Below are positions 45,385-54,950 of a stretch of 64,000 nucleotides of DNA, in pieces. Source of the DNA: Pirellulales bacterium (lineage in GTDB: Bacteria > Planctomycetota > Planctomycetia > Pirellulales > Thermoguttaceae); the NCBI GenBank assembly GCA_016935315.1, contig JAFGRD010000009.1, positions 1-64,000 of the forward strand, given 5' to 3'. The notes under the pieces are model-generated. The model searched no databases and was not told the origin of the DNA. It saw nothing but the letters and a program-made list of their open reading frames with translations. Positions within the stretch are counted from its first letter, which is position 1. Each line of letters opens with the position of its first letter. Position numbers and translations under genes: made by a program.

Positions 45385-46185
45385 CTACTGCATCGCCGCC
45401 AGCAACTCGGCCACGTAGTCGCCGATCTCGTCCAGGACTTGCTCGCGGGGCCGCGTTTCGGCCTGGGCGATGCGACGCACAATCGCCGAGCCGACGATCA
45501 GCCCGTCGGCCACCGGCGAGAGCATCCGCACGTGGTCCGGGCGGCTGATGCCAAACCCGATGCAGACCGGCAGCGGCGTCTGTTGGCGAAGCCAGGTCAC
45601 GCTCCGGAGAATCTCCGGCGGCAGCTCGGTCCGCTCGCCCGTGATGCCGGTGACCGAAACGTAGTAGATGAATCCCGTCGTCCGTTCGGCGATGCGCAGG
45701 GCCCGGTCGCGCGGCGTGATCGGCGTGATCAGTTGGATCAGGCTGACATCCTCGCGGCGGCAGATCTCGTCCAGCGGGCCGGCCTCTTCAGCCGGCAGGT
45801 CGGGAACGATCAGGCCGGCGACCCCGGCTCGCTTCGCGTCGGCGACATACTGCCCAAGCCCGTGGCGATAAACGATCGCGTAGCTGACCATGGTCACGAT
45901 CGGGGCCGCCAGTTCGGGCGTCAGCCGGCCGAGTGTATCAAGAATCTCCGCGAGCTTGACCCGCTTGGCCAGCGATCGGGTGTACGAGGCCTGGATCACC
46001 GGGCCGTCGGCGATCGGATCGCTATAGGGGATGCCCAGCTCGCAGAGGCTGCTGCCGTGGGCGACGAGCCGGCGGATCACTTCCGCCGTGAACTCCAGGT
46101 CCGGGTCGCCGGCGGTCACAAAGGGCATCAGCGCCTTGCGCCCCGCGCGGCGGAGCTGGTCGAAAAGCTGGTCGATCTTGCTCAT
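45385..46185 (-). CDS. trpA: Tryptophan synthase alpha chain
   Basis: 266 residues, normal for TrpA. It cleaves indole-3-glycerol phosphate to indole and glyceraldehyde-3-phosphate. The catalytic region 'CELGIPYSDPIADGP' near residue 48 holds the conserved Glu and Asp, and a phosphate-binding 'GFGISRPDH' is near 210. The start at 46185 is 8 nt after the trpB stop, a standard trpBA operon. A purine-poor gap makes the ribosome site weak, so coupling to trpB translation is likely. Confidence 0.95.
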   Translation of the reverse strand: MSKIDQLFDQLRRAGRKALMPFVTAGDPDLEFTAEVIRRLVAHGSSLCELGIPYSDPIADGPVIQASYTRSLAKRVKLAEILDTLGRLTPELAAPIVTMVSYAIVYRHGLGQYVADAKRAGVAGLIVPDLPAEEAGPLDEICRREDVSLIQLITPITPRDRALRIAERTTGFIYYVSVTGITGERTELPPEILRSVTWLRQQTPLPVCIGFGISRPDHVRMLSPVADGLIVGSAIVRRIAQAETRPREQVLDEIGDYVAELLAAMQ

Positions 46186-46193
46186 GGTGTTGC

Positions 46194-47399
46194 CTACTCG
46201 AACTTTTCGCCGCGCAATCGGGCTATTTCGGCGGCGTCTTTGTCGCCGCGGCCGGAGAGACACACGACGATGGCCTCTTCGGGCTTTCGCGCTGCGGCGA
46301 GCTGCATGGCCTTGGCCACCGCGTGGGAGCTTTCCAGGGCCGGCAGAATGCCTTCGCTCTTGGCCAGGGCGTCGAAGGCGGCCAGGATCTCGTCGTCGCG
46401 GGCGTTGGTGTAATCGACCCGGCCGGTGTCTTTCCAGTAGCTGTGCTCCGGCCCGGTGCCCGGATAGTCGAGCCCGGCGGAAATGCTGTGGACGTCGCAA
46501 GTCTGGCCGTCCTCGTCCTGCATCACGTAGCTGAAGCTGCCGTGCAGCACACCGGGCTGGCCGAAGCAGAGCGGCGCGGCGTGGTCGCCCATCTTCTCGC
46601 CGCGCCCGCCGGCTTCGACGCCCACCAGCGCCACGTCGTCGTCCTTGATGAACGGATAGAACATGCCGCCGGCGTTGCTGCCGCCGCCGACGCACGCCAC
46701 GATCAGGTCGGGCAGGCGGCCGAGCTGATCGAGACACTGCCGGCGGGTTTCGCGGCCGATGACCGACTGGAAGTCGCGAACGATTTGCGGGAAAGGATGC
46801 GGCCCGACGACCGAGCCGAGGCAGTAGTGGGTCGTCTCGACGGAGCTCATCCAGTCGCGCATGGCCTCGTTGATCGCGTCGCGCAGCGTCCGCGATCCGC
46901 TGGCGACCGGCCGGACCTCGGCACCCAGCAGCCGCATGCTGAAAACGTTGGGCTTCTGGCGGCGGATGTCCTCCTCGCCCATGTAGACCACGCACTCCAG
47001 GCCGAAGCGGGCACAGGCCGTCGCCGTGGCCACGCCGTGCTGGCCGGCGCCCGTTTCGGCGATCACCCGCGGCTTGCCCATCCGCCGGGTCAAGAGGGCT
47101 TGGCCCAGCGTGTTGTTGATTTTGTGGGCCCCGGTGTGATTCAGGTCCTCGCGCTTCAGGTAGATCTGCGCGCCGCCGCAGCGGCGGCTGAGACGCTCGG
47201 CATGGTACAGCGGCGAGGGCCGGCCGACGTAGTGCCGGTACAGCTCGGCAAGCTCCGCCTGGAACGACTCATCGCCGGCCGCCCGCTGGTACTCGGCGGC
47301 CAATTGCTCCAGCGCCCGGGTCAGCGTTTCGGGCACGTAGCGGCCGCCGAACGGCCCGAAACGGCCGGTGGCGTCGGGAACCTGGGTGGTTGCTGGCAT
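46194..47399 (-). CDS. trpB: Tryptophan synthase beta chain
   Basis: 401 residues, normal for TrpB. It condenses indole with serine using pyridoxal phosphate. The PLP lysine lies in '[15 protein letters not shown]' near residue 82 and the phosphate loop '[13 protein letters not shown]' near 229. I place the start at ATG 47399, where homology begins ([20 protein letters not shown]); an upstream in-frame start would add 41 unlikely residues and overlap the promoter at 47448-47476. Confidence 0.95.
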   Translation of the reverse strand: MPATTQVPDATGRFGPFGGRYVPETLTRALEQLAAEYQRAAGDESFQAELAELYRHYVGRPSPLYHAERLSRRCGGAQIYLKREDLNHTGAHKINNTLGQALLTRRMGKPRVIAETGAGQHGVATATACARFGLECVVYMGEEDIRRQKPNVFSMRLLGAEVRPVASGSRTLRDAINEAMRDWMSSVETTHYCLGSVVGPHPFPQIVRDFQSVIGRETRRQCLDQLGRLPDLIVACVGGGSNAGGMFYPFIKDDDVALVGVEAGGRGEKMGDHAAPLCFGQPGVLHGSFSYVMQDEDGQTCDVHSISAGLDYPGTGPEHSYWKDTGRVDYTNARDDEILAAFDALAKSEGILPALESSHAVAKAMQLAAARKPEEAIVVCLSGRGDKDAAEIARLRGEKFE

Positions 47400-47447
47400 C
47401 GTTGTCTTCTCACTTCGGCGCGGTCGCAGGCGGCGGACAAACCCTTT

Positions 47448-47476
47448 ATTATCCCCGCCCCCAAGATGTCGGTCAA
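47448..47476 (-). promoter_or_regulatory. trpBA promoter
   Basis: On the minus strand TTGACC (47476-47471), 17 nt, GATAAT (47453-47448): each box has five of six consensus bases. Transcription would begin near 47441, about 42 nt before trpB. The remainder of the 463-nt gap (47400-47862) has no gene that I can support; it holds an 18-bp palindrome. Confidence 0.65.
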
Positions 47477-47757
47477 GGGGCGCCGCGAGGGGGTGTCCGG
47501 GGGCGACTTCTTCCCTGGGCATTCAAATCATACGAGACGCGAGTGCCGGCAGAGGTTCACTTACGCACGGAAGGCGCAGACCGCTCGCCTGGTGACTCTT
47601 CCCGCAAGCGGGCCCGCGGAGAACGTTTTGGAATTGCCACCGAGCTGGCTTGTCGGCCGGGCTTCCGGGCCGCCAAAACCCTTGCCTTCGCTACAACCGT
47701 GCGGCCACCGACGGATTCCGCTTGCCCGATCGGCGGGTGTGCCCTATGAGTAAGTGG

Positions 47758-47775
47758 GGCCGCGGCGCCGCGGCC
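47758..47775. repeat. Perfect 18-bp GC palindrome
   Basis: GGCCGCGGCGCCGCGGCC is self-complementary with no spacer. It lies about 90 nt upstream of the PilZ gene. It could be a protein-binding site or a chance product of high GC. Confidence 0.4.
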
Positions 47776-47862
47776 GCCGATCTTCCGGTTTGCAGCCCTG
47801 TTGGACACGTCGGGCGGAGGTCGTCGAACCGGAGGCCGGCGGCGAAGAAAGGAACGGCAAAC

Positions 47863-48348
47863 ATGACACGCACCAACCAGGAAATCGACGCCAACTTCTT
47901 CAATCTGATTCACCAACTAGTCGATTCACCCCAGGAAGACGCCGAGCGGCGCAAGCGCACGCGGCGGTCGTATCCGGCGCAGCAGTGGATTGCCGTGCGT
48001 CGCGGGCCGGAGATTCCGAACGATTCGGAGTTCATCGAGGTGTCGTGCTACGACCTGACTCGCAACGGCTTCTCGTTCTTTCTGCCGAGCCAGCCCGATT
48101 TCAACGCGCTCGTCGCCGCCTTGCGCACCGACGAGGAGGTGATTTACGCGGGGGCCGAGGTCGTCCACTGCGACGACGTGTTGGTCGATTCGTGGGGACG
48201 GGTGGAGCACGTCGTGGATCAGGCTCTGCGAGGCGGTGCGGAAGACCACAGCAGCCGGACGGCCACGCCGATGGTTCTGGTGGGCTGCCGTTTCACCGAA
48301 CGACTGGACACACGGCCGGCCGGATCCGGACCTTCGCGGCCGTGTTGA
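47863..48348 (+). CDS. PilZ-domain-like protein
   Basis: 161 residues, cytosolic. The cyclic-di-GMP binding features of PilZ domains are recognisable: an Arg-rich 'RRKRTRRSYP' near residues 29-38 (RxxxR) and 'DLTRNGFSFF' near 64 (the D/N-x-S/T-x-x-G box), followed by the expected beta strands. The C-terminal ~25 residues look disordered. AAAGGAACGG precedes ATG 47863. No c-di-GMP synthase is adjacent, so the output pathway is unknown. Confidence 0.7.
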   Translation: MTRTNQEIDANFFNLIHQLVDSPQEDAERRKRTRRSYPAQQWIAVRRGPEIPNDSEFIEVSCYDLTRNGFSFFLPSQPDFNALVAALRTDEEVIYAGAEVVHCDDVLVDSWGRVEHVVDQALRGGAEDHSSRTATPMVLVGCRFTERLDTRPAGSGPSRPC

Positions 48349-48500
48349 GAGAGTCCAGTCAGGCCGACAGGAGAAGCGGCCGGACCGCAGCGCGGCTGTC
48401 GTTCACCGCCGCGCGTGTTCGCGCGACTGCGAAAAGAGTCTCCGTCCAGGGCCGTTCGCGACGTCCGGTTTCCTCTGCTTCCTTCTGTGGCAGCAGACGC

Positions 48501-48506
48501 TACAAT
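48501..48506 (+). promoter_or_regulatory. Candidate -10 box for the DUF1570 gene
   Basis: TACAAT at 48501-48506, about 55 nt before the start at 48561. The -35 region is weak (TTCCTT at 16 nt). Confidence 0.3.
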
Positions 48507-48560
48507 ACAGTTTGGGGCTGTGGCGGTGCGATGCGGGCTTAGGAGCGACCCGAGCGGAAG

Positions 48561-49952
48561 ATGAATCGCGTACTGGCTTTGGTTGTCATTTCTTGGGGGA
48601 GTTCGTGGCCGCTTTCCGGTGCGGTGGCCGCCCCCCCCGCGCCGAACCAGGTCGCCCACTGGCCGACCGAGTCCGTCCAATTGCAGGGCGGCCGGGAGGT
48701 GCGGGGGCTGATCGAGTCGGAAGATGACGTCTGGGTGCGCGTGATCGAAATCCGCCGCCTTCCCGGCCGGCCGATGTATCTGCTGATCCGCAGCATCGAT
48801 CGGGCGTCGATCGCCGGCGTGACCCGCCTGGAGCCCGACGCGCGGGCCGAGCTGCGGCAGCGGATCGACCGGTTTCGCAACCGCTCGCGGATTGAGCGCG
48901 GGCGGGAGGAAGCGGTTCGGCTAAGCCTGGTGACCCTGGGGGATACGCACTTCCAGCAGTACCGCGGCAAGTGGTTCACGTTTCAGAGCACGGTCGAGGA
49001 GGCCATGACGCGGCGCTTGATCGTGCGCGTCGAGCAGGTCTTCACCGCGTATCGGCAGGTTCTTCCGCCACGGGTGACGCCATCGCGGCCGTTGCGGCTG
49101 GTCGTGTACGGCTCCAAGGATGAGTACCGGGGGCACCTCGGTCGTTTGGGCGTCGATCTCCACAACCCGGCCTGTTTCGTCTGCGAAGATAATCTGGTGC
49201 TGGCCGGGAGTGAGCTGTCGCGGCATGCGGCCCAGTTGGCCGCGGTGACCGCACACCACGATCAGCTTCGCGACGAGTTGAAGCGGCTTGAAGAGGAGTT
49301 CGCGGCGCGGCTGTCGGCGCTGGCCCGGCAGCTCCAGCAGGAGGGCAAGCCCAAGGACCAGATCCGCGATCTGCTGACCGCCGAGAAGGCCGGTTTCGAG
49401 CGTCGCATCCTGGCGAAGCAGCGGGAGCTCGACTCCTGCGATCGGCGGAACGAGCAATTGTTCGACGAGGCGACGGGCCGGATGCTCGCCCGGCTTTACC
49501 ACGAAGCGTTCCACGCCTATCTCGAAAACTACGTCTATCCCCATGGAGACTATCGCGTGCCGCACTGGCTCCACGAAGGGTTGGCAATGATCTTCGAGGG
49601 AGGGTTGCTGGAATCGGAGACGCTGCGGGTCGACGCCCCCCACCGCGAAGCGCTGAGACAATTGCAGACCGAGTTGCGGGGCGACGACCCGCTACCGCTT
49701 GACGAGCTGCTGACGGCCGGCCCGCAAGCCTTCTTGGGCCCGGAACCAGTCAACCGCTACTACCTCTACTCCTGGGGCCTGGTCTATTACCTGGCGTTCG
49801 AGAAGCAGTTGCTGGGAAACCCGGCGTTGGACCAATACGTCCGGCCGCCGTCGCCGGAACTGTCCGCGCCGCGGCGCTTCGAGGCGTTGATCCAAATGCC
49901 CTTGCCGGCGTTCGAGGCATCCTGGCGCCGGTCGATCCTGGAGCTGCAGTGA
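48561..49952 (+). CDS. Exported DUF1570-type putative metallopeptidase
   Basis: 463 residues with a signal peptide (1-23). A zinc-peptidase motif HEAFH (His314, Glu315, His318) is followed 21 residues later by Glu339 in 'WLHEGLAMIFE', the gluzincin arrangement seen in planctomycete DUF1570 proteins. A charged coiled coil (about 225-300) lies just before the active site. The N-terminal ~70 residues form a small beta domain. The substrate is unknown. The gene is convergent with the DEAD-box helicase gene, 30 nt apart. Confidence 0.75.
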   Translation: MNRVLALVVISWGSSWPLSGAVAAPPAPNQVAHWPTESVQLQGGREVRGLIESEDDVWVRVIEIRRLPGRPMYLLIRSIDRASIAGVTRLEPDARAELRQRIDRFRNRSRIERGREEAVRLSLVTLGDTHFQQYRGKWFTFQSTVEEAMTRRLIVRVEQVFTAYRQVLPPRVTPSRPLRLVVYGSKDEYRGHLGRLGVDLHNPACFVCEDNLVLAGSELSRHAAQLAAVTAHHDQLRDELKRLEEEFAARLSALARQLQQEGKPKDQIRDLLTAEKAGFERRILAKQRELDSCDRRNEQLFDEATGRMLARLYHEAFHAYLENYVYPHGDYRVPHWLHEGLAMIFEGGLLESETLRVDAPHREALRQLQTELRGDDPLPLDELLTAGPQAFLGPEPVNRYYLYSWGLVYYLAFEKQLLGNPALDQYVRPPSPELSAPRRFEALIQMPLPAFEASWRRSILELQ

Positions 49953-49982
49953 GAACGTGTTCCGAAGCCCTGAGCCGGGGGG

Positions 49983-51515
49983 TCAGAGCGCCCGGCGATG
50001 GCGGCGGCTGCGGGTGCCGAAGACCGGCTTCGGCTTGGGGGTCTCAAGGGGCTTGGCGACGGCTTCTTCCAGGTCGATCTCTTCGGTCGCTTGGGGCTTG
50101 CCGAAGGCGACGCAGCCGGGAATCTCATCACGGTGCAACAGCCGGTTGATGCGCATTTCGATCCGCGTCAACTCGTTGCCTTCCTCGGGCGTGACGAAGG
50201 TGAAGGCGACGCCCTCGCGGCCCATCCGCCCGGTGCGGCCAACACGGTGGACGTAGTCGTCGCAGAACTGGGGCACGTCGTAGTTGATGATGTGGGAGAT
50301 CCGCGTCACGTCGATCCCCCGGCCCACCACGTCGGTGGCCACCAGAATCTGCGCCTTGCCCTCGCGAAACTGCCGCATCACGCGGTCGCGGGCACTCTGG
50401 GCCAGATCACCGTGGATCGTGTCGACCGACTCGAACCTGCGGCTCAGCCGCCGCTGGAGCTTGTCGGTTCCGCGTTTGGTGCGGCAGAAGACGATCGCCT
50501 GGGTGGGGTTCTCCCGTTTGAGCAGCTCGACCAACAGATCGTATTTCTTTTCCGCGTCGACCGTGAAGTAGAACTGTTCGATGGTCTCGACCGAGAGATC
50601 CTGGGGCGAGAAATCGAGCATTTCCGGATCGCGCATGTAGCGCTTGGCCAGCCGCATCACCGGCGGGGGGATCGTGGCGCTGAGCAACAGGGTCTGGCGC
50701 GACTGGGGGCAGCGGCGGAGGATCTTCTCGATATCGGGACGGAAGCCGATGTCGAGCATCCGGTCGGCCTCGTCGAGCACCATGAAGCGGATCTCGCCCA
50801 ACATCAGGGCCGCCCGATCCATCAAGTCCATGACCCGGCCCGGGGTACCCACGACGACTTCAGCCCCGCGTTTGAGTTGCTCGATCTGCCTACGGATCGG
50901 CTTGCCGCCGTAGACGGCCACCACGTGGGCCTTGCGGCCGAGGGCCAGCTTGGCCCATTCGTCGCGAACCTGGACCGCCAATTCTCTGGTGGGGACCAGG
51001 GCCAATGCCTGCGGATGACCCCCTTTCCTACTGCGCTGGAGCATTTCGAGAATCGGGATGGCGAAGGCGGCCGTTTTTCCGGTGCCCGTGCGGGCCTGGC
51101 CCATCAGATCGGTGCCCTCGAGCGCCCGGGGGATCAGGCCGGCTTGAATGGGAGTCGGCTCGAGATAGTCGGCCGCTTGCAGGGCGTCGAGCATCACCTC
51201 CGAGAGGCCCAACTTGCCGAACGGCGTGTCTGCCCGGGGACTCGGTTCGGCGCTGGTCGGCTCCGCTGTTTCCACCGCCGCGTCGGCGTCCGTTTCGACT
51301 GCCGCGTCGACTGCCAAATCGTCTGTCGTTTCCGCCGCGGTCTCCGCCGCAATCGTCTCCGGCTTGGGTTTGCGGCGCCGGCGGGATCTCCGTCGTTTGG
51401 GTGGGCCGGATCCTTTCTCCGGCGGCGACTGGGGCCGCGATTGCGACGTCTCGTCCGGCGCGGAATCGGACGGGCGATCAGATTTCGGTTCTGAGCGGGG
51501 TTTTCGTTTGGCCAT
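49983..51515 (-). CDS. DEAD-box RNA helicase
   Basis: 510 residues with the full motif set: Q-motif region 'EPTPIQAGLIPRAL', Walker A ARTGTGKT, PTREL, TPGR, DEAD, SAT and 'HRVGRTGR'. The first ~95 residues are a low-complexity tail, basic (RRRSRRRRKP) then acidic (Ala/Glu/Asp/Thr), and the C-terminus is short and basic, as in RhlE/CsdA-like enzymes. It probably remodels structured RNA or ribosome precursors. The ATG at 51515 has AAGGAATT directly upstream. Confidence 0.92.
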   Translation of the reverse strand: MAKRKPRSEPKSDRPSDSAPDETSQSRPQSPPEKGSGPPKRRRSRRRRKPKPETIAAETAAETTDDLAVDAAVETDADAAVETAEPTSAEPSPRADTPFGKLGLSEVMLDALQAADYLEPTPIQAGLIPRALEGTDLMGQARTGTGKTAAFAIPILEMLQRSRKGGHPQALALVPTRELAVQVRDEWAKLALGRKAHVVAVYGGKPIRRQIEQLKRGAEVVVGTPGRVMDLMDRAALMLGEIRFMVLDEADRMLDIGFRPDIEKILRRCPQSRQTLLLSATIPPPVMRLAKRYMRDPEMLDFSPQDLSVETIEQFYFTVDAEKKYDLLVELLKRENPTQAIVFCRTKRGTDKLQRRLSRRFESVDTIHGDLAQSARDRVMRQFREGKAQILVATDVVGRGIDVTRISHIINYDVPQFCDDYVHRVGRTGRMGREGVAFTFVTPEEGNELTRIEMRINRLLHRDEIPGCVAFGKPQATEEIDLEEAVAKPLETPKPKPVFGTRSRRHRRAL

Positions 51516-51630
51516 AATTCCTTTTGCCTTGTGCAAACGTGCAACCTATTGATGTTTGCATTGTGAATGGGCGGGCGGCCGGACAAGTCGGACTCCCGTT
51601 AGTCGCCCTCGCGCATCGAGAGTGCAAGCG

Positions 51631-52827
51631 TCAATGGTCTCTTGCCCAATCCTCCAGCATCTGGTATTGCCGGTCGAAGCGGTGCTCCTCGACACCGTAG
51701 GGGCTCTTGAAGAAGCTGGCCAGGAAGGTCAGGCGCCCCGTCTGGCCGCGCCGGCGGGCCAGGTCGGCAAAACGCACCAAGTCCAAGACCAGCGGCGCCG
51801 CCAGCACCGAATCGCAGCCCTGCCAAATGAACTGCATCGTCATGGGCGTGCCGAGGAAACCCGTAAAGTGGATGTGGTCCCAGGCCGTCTTCCAATCGCC
51901 CAGACTCTTGATGTACTCGATCGACACGTGCGTCTGCGGCTGGCAGTCGAGGATCTTGCCCAGCAGACGGTCCTTGCTGGCGACCTTTGCCTGCTTGTTC
52001 AACGGATCGGCGAGCACCTTGCCGTCGAGATTGCCGAAAATGTTGTGCCCGACCCAGCTCATCACCGGAAGGTTCCGCCGGGCGAACATCGGCGCCAACA
52101 CACTCTTCAGCAGTGTTTCGCCCGTCTTGCCGTCGCAGCCCATGTGCCGGGTGTTGCGGAGCCGGGCCAATTGGTCGATGGCTGCCGGGGCCGAACCGAG
52201 CGACGGCGTGAAGTTGATGTACGAGCAGCCCTCCTCCAAGGCCGCCACGGCGTACAACGAGCTGGCCGGCAAGGGGCACTTTCGGGGCTTCTGAAGAAGC
52301 GGTCGCAGCTCGGCCCAAGTCTCGGGCAGCGAAGCGGCGTCGGCCGGCGGTTCGGTCGAGGCCACGTTGACCACCACGACGTGCTCGATTCGCTCTGCCC
52401 GGGCGAACTCGGCCAGGTCGCCACGGAGCCGCTCGACCGCCTCCCCGGGCGATTCCTGCCGCGGAACACCCTTGTCGGCGAGTCCGGCAATCGTGCTCCC
52501 GGTGTTGTGGAGGGTGCCGAGGCAGATCCGCGGATCGATGCGGGCCAGCTCGCTCTTGCACCGGTTGATGACGCTGGGATCGAGGATGCGGTTGTTGGTC
52601 GCCAGGCGCATCGCTTCGTCGGCCAGGGCGACTTGGCGGATTTCGTGTCCCCCGACGACGAAGTCGGCCCAGGCGGTCGGCTGAAGCCGCTGGAACTGGG
52701 GCAGCTCACTGACCAGACCGGCCTCGCCGATCAAGCCCTTCTTGAGGGCAACAAGCCCCACTGTGGTGGTTGTTGCCACTCCGCCTCTTGCTCCGATGAG
52801 CCAGATTCCGATACGCCTTTTTGCCAT
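51631..52827 (-). CDS. myo-Inositol-1-phosphate synthase family protein
   Basis: 398 residues. An N-terminal NAD-binding loop 'WLIGARGGVATTTTVG' (9-24), the block 'SSLYAVAALEEGCSYINFTP' near 195, 'GHNIFGNLDGKVL' near 265 and 'DHIHFTGFLGTPM' near 320 are those of inositol-3-phosphate synthases. The enzyme converts glucose-6-phosphate to inositol-phosphate, a precursor of inositol lipids or solutes. It is a single gene, transcribed away from the aminotransferase gene. Assignment to a close functional variant cannot be excluded. Confidence 0.88.
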   Translation of the reverse strand: MAKRRIGIWLIGARGGVATTTTVGLVALKKGLIGEAGLVSELPQFQRLQPTAWADFVVGGHEIRQVALADEAMRLATNNRILDPSVINRCKSELARIDPRICLGTLHNTGSTIAGLADKGVPRQESPGEAVERLRGDLAEFARAERIEHVVVVNVASTEPPADAASLPETWAELRPLLQKPRKCPLPASSLYAVAALEEGCSYINFTPSLGSAPAAIDQLARLRNTRHMGCDGKTGETLLKSVLAPMFARRNLPVMSWVGHNIFGNLDGKVLADPLNKQAKVASKDRLLGKILDCQPQTHVSIEYIKSLGDWKTAWDHIHFTGFLGTPMTMQFIWQGCDSVLAAPLVLDLVRFADLARRRGQTGRLTFLASFFKSPYGVEEHRFDRQYQMLEDWARDH

Positions 52828-52863
52828 AGTCGCGGGAGTTTGTGAACGGATGACTGGGGGTAC

Positions 52864-52892
52864 TTGGAAGCGAACCGTCGAGCTACTATGAT
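52864..52892 (+). promoter_or_regulatory. Promoter candidate for the aminotransferase gene
   Basis: TTGGAA at 52864-52869, 17 nt, TATGAT at 52887-52892, in the divergent 137-nt gap. The leader to 52965 would be about 65 nt. Confidence 0.55.
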
Positions 52893-52964
52893 TGTCCCGA
52901 CCTCTTCAATTGTCCGAAGTAGTATCCGGCGCGTCAACCGCCCAAGGTTTTCCGGAGTGTTGCC

Positions 52965-54158
52965 ATGACCCCCGTTATTTCGCGTATTGTGCAAGCCCTC
53001 GAACCCTCGGCGACCATGGCCATGGCGGCCAAGGCGAAGGAGCTGAAGGCCGCCGGCAGGACGGTCTACGATCTCAGTCTTGGCGAGCCCGACTTCACCA
53101 CCCCCCAGCACATCTGCCAGGCGGCCCTGGAGGCAATGGAGGCGGGGCATACCCACTACACGGTCGCCAGCGGGATCCCCGAGTTGAAGCAGGCCGTGGT
53201 CGATCAGTATCAGGCCAGGCACGGGCTGCAGTTCGATCCGGCACAGGTCGTCGTCGCCAACGGGGCGAAGCACGCGTTGCACAACGTGTTCACGGTGCTC
53301 TTGAACCCCGGCGACGAGGTGGTCATTCCCGCGCCGTATTGGGTCAGCTATGCGGAGTTGGTCAAGCTCACCGGAGCTGTGCCCGCCATCGTCCAAACGC
53401 GCCAGGAAGATGATTTCAAGCTCACGCCCGAACAGTTCCGCGCGGCCGTGACCGACAAGACGAAGATGCTGCTGTTGTGCAGCCCCTCGAATCCCACCGG
53501 CAGCATGTACTCGCCGGAAGAGTTGGGCGCGCTGGCCGATCTGGCCGTCGAACACGACCTGCTCGTGGTGTCCGACGAGATCTACGAGCGGCTGGTCTAT
53601 CCGGGCCACACGTTCGCCAGCTTCGCCACGGTGCGCCCCGGGCTGGCCGAGCGGACGATTCTGGTCCACGGGGTGAGCAAGACCTACGCGATGACCGGCT
53701 GGCGGATCGGTTGGACGATCTCCCCGGCGAACGTGGCCAAGGCGATGGGCGGCCTGCAGAGCCAAGAGACGTCGAATCCGTGCAGCATCAGCCAGTTTGC
53801 CGCCGTGGCCGCGCTGACCGGCCCGCAAGATTGCGTCGATCTGATGCTGGCGGAGTTCACCAAGCGGCGCGATCTCGTCACGCGGCGGATTGCCGAGATT
53901 CCGGGTTTGAGTTGTGCGGAGATGGGCGGCGCGTTCTACGCGTTTATCAATATCAGCGAGCACCTGGGACGCTCGTACAACGGCGTGCGGATCGACAATT
54001 CCACGCAGTGGTGTCTGGAGCTTCTGGACCGCCAGAACGTGGCCACCGTAATGGGCTCGGCGTTCGGCGCCGAAGGCTACGCCCGCGTGTCGTTCGCCAC
54101 CAGCATGGAGAACCTGGAGGTGTCGTTTGCGCGCATCGAGCAGTTCGTCGCCCAGTAA
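52965..54158 (+). CDS. PLP-dependent aminotransferase (aspartate/aromatic type I)
   Basis: 397 residues, fold type I. The motifs 'LSLGEPDFTTP' near 42, 'SNPTG' near 175 and 'HGVSKTYAMTGWRIGW' with the PLP lysine at 239 are those of class-Ib aspartate aminotransferases. It would exchange amino groups between aspartate or related amino acids and 2-oxoglutarate in the cytosol; specificity cannot be read from sequence alone. A BNR protein and a NanA-like lyase follow on the same strand, possibly in one operon. Confidence 0.9.
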   Translation: MTPVISRIVQALEPSATMAMAAKAKELKAAGRTVYDLSLGEPDFTTPQHICQAALEAMEAGHTHYTVASGIPELKQAVVDQYQARHGLQFDPAQVVVANGAKHALHNVFTVLLNPGDEVVIPAPYWVSYAELVKLTGAVPAIVQTRQEDDFKLTPEQFRAAVTDKTKMLLLCSPSNPTGSMYSPEELGALADLAVEHDLLVVSDEIYERLVYPGHTFASFATVRPGLAERTILVHGVSKTYAMTGWRIGWTISPANVAKAMGGLQSQETSNPCSISQFAAVAALTGPQDCVDLMLAEFTKRRDLVTRRIAEIPGLSCAEMGGAFYAFINISEHLGRSYNGVRIDNSTQWCLELLDRQNVATVMGSAFGAEGYARVSFATSMENLEVSFARIEQFVAQ

Positions 54159-54182
54159 CCGGACCCCGCGGGGACCCTTCGC

Positions 54183-54887
54183 ATGAGCACCCATCCGATC
54201 TTTTGCTCCGCCTTGGCGATGGCCGTAGCCGTGACGTGCCGCGCGGTAGCGGCCGAAGACTCCCCGCCGCGCGGATACAGCATCCCCACCATCGATCTGG
54301 CCGCCGAGACGCATCGCCAGGTGATCGTCGATCGCGAGCCGGGACAATATCTCGGCCATCCCACGACCGTGCTGCTGGAAGACAACCGGACAATCATCGC
54401 CGTGTACCCCAAGGGCCACGGCCGCGGCGCGATCGTGATGAAGCGCAGCCGCGACGCGGGCCTGACCTGGAGCCGGCGGCTGCCGACGCCGAAGAGTTGG
54501 GCCACTTCGCTGGAAGTACCCACGCTCTATCGCACGATCGATCCGCGGGGCGCGAAGCGGCTGATCATGTTTTCCGGGCTGTATCCGATCCGCATGGCCC
54601 ATAGCGAAGACGACGGCCACACGTGGTCGGAACTGGAGCCGATCGGCGACTGGGTCGCGTGGATTGGCACGTACGACGATCTGGTCCGGGGCCGCGAAGG
54701 CCAGTACCGCGTGCGGCTGATGGACAACACCAAAGGCCGCGACTGTGCCTATCCGGGTCTGGTGGTGTTGCCCGACGGGACGTTCGTCGCCACGACCTAC
54801 GGCCATTGGACCGAAGGCGAATCACCCTACATTGCCAGCGTGCGTTTCAAGCTGGAAGAGATCGACGCCCTGGCGCGGCGGCAGTAG
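54183..54887 (+). CDS. Exported BNR-repeat sialidase-like protein, probably internally shortened
   Basis: 234 residues with a signal peptide (1-24). Two Asp-box/BNR repeats are visible: SRDAGLTWS near 85 and SEDDGHTWS near 140. As I remember the planctomycete sialidase-like family, a central ~100-150 residues separate 'DGHTWSELEPIG' from 'GDWVAWIGTYDD'; here they adjoin directly, so the gene appears to have lost its middle in frame. The C-terminal part (NTKGRDCAYPGL, YGHWTEGESPYI) is intact. Activity is therefore doubtful. It lies 24 nt after the aminotransferase gene and 63 nt before a NanA-like lyase gene. Confidence 0.65.
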   Translation: MSTHPIFCSALAMAVAVTCRAVAAEDSPPRGYSIPTIDLAAETHRQVIVDREPGQYLGHPTTVLLEDNRTIIAVYPKGHGRGAIVMKRSRDAGLTWSRRLPTPKSWATSLEVPTLYRTIDPRGAKRLIMFSGLYPIRMAHSEDDGHTWSELEPIGDWVAWIGTYDDLVRGREGQYRVRLMDNTKGRDCAYPGLVVLPDGTFVATTYGHWTEGESPYIASVRFKLEEIDALARRQ

Positions 54888-54950
54888 GAACGCGCTGTCG
54901 AGAGACTGATTGGCACGCCGGAGCCCGCCACAAAGATGGAGACGGCACGC

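Noticed and set aside
47500-47860. Plus-strand upstream extension of the PilZ gene to 47650
   Set aside because: The extra 71 residues have no homology-like features, the region contains a palindrome, and a good ribosome site precedes ATG 47863.
51597-51640. Fragment encoding LTLALSMREG between the helicase and inositol synthase genes
   Set aside because: It resembles a common bacterial intergenic repeat I remember, but one short degenerate copy is not enough to call it.
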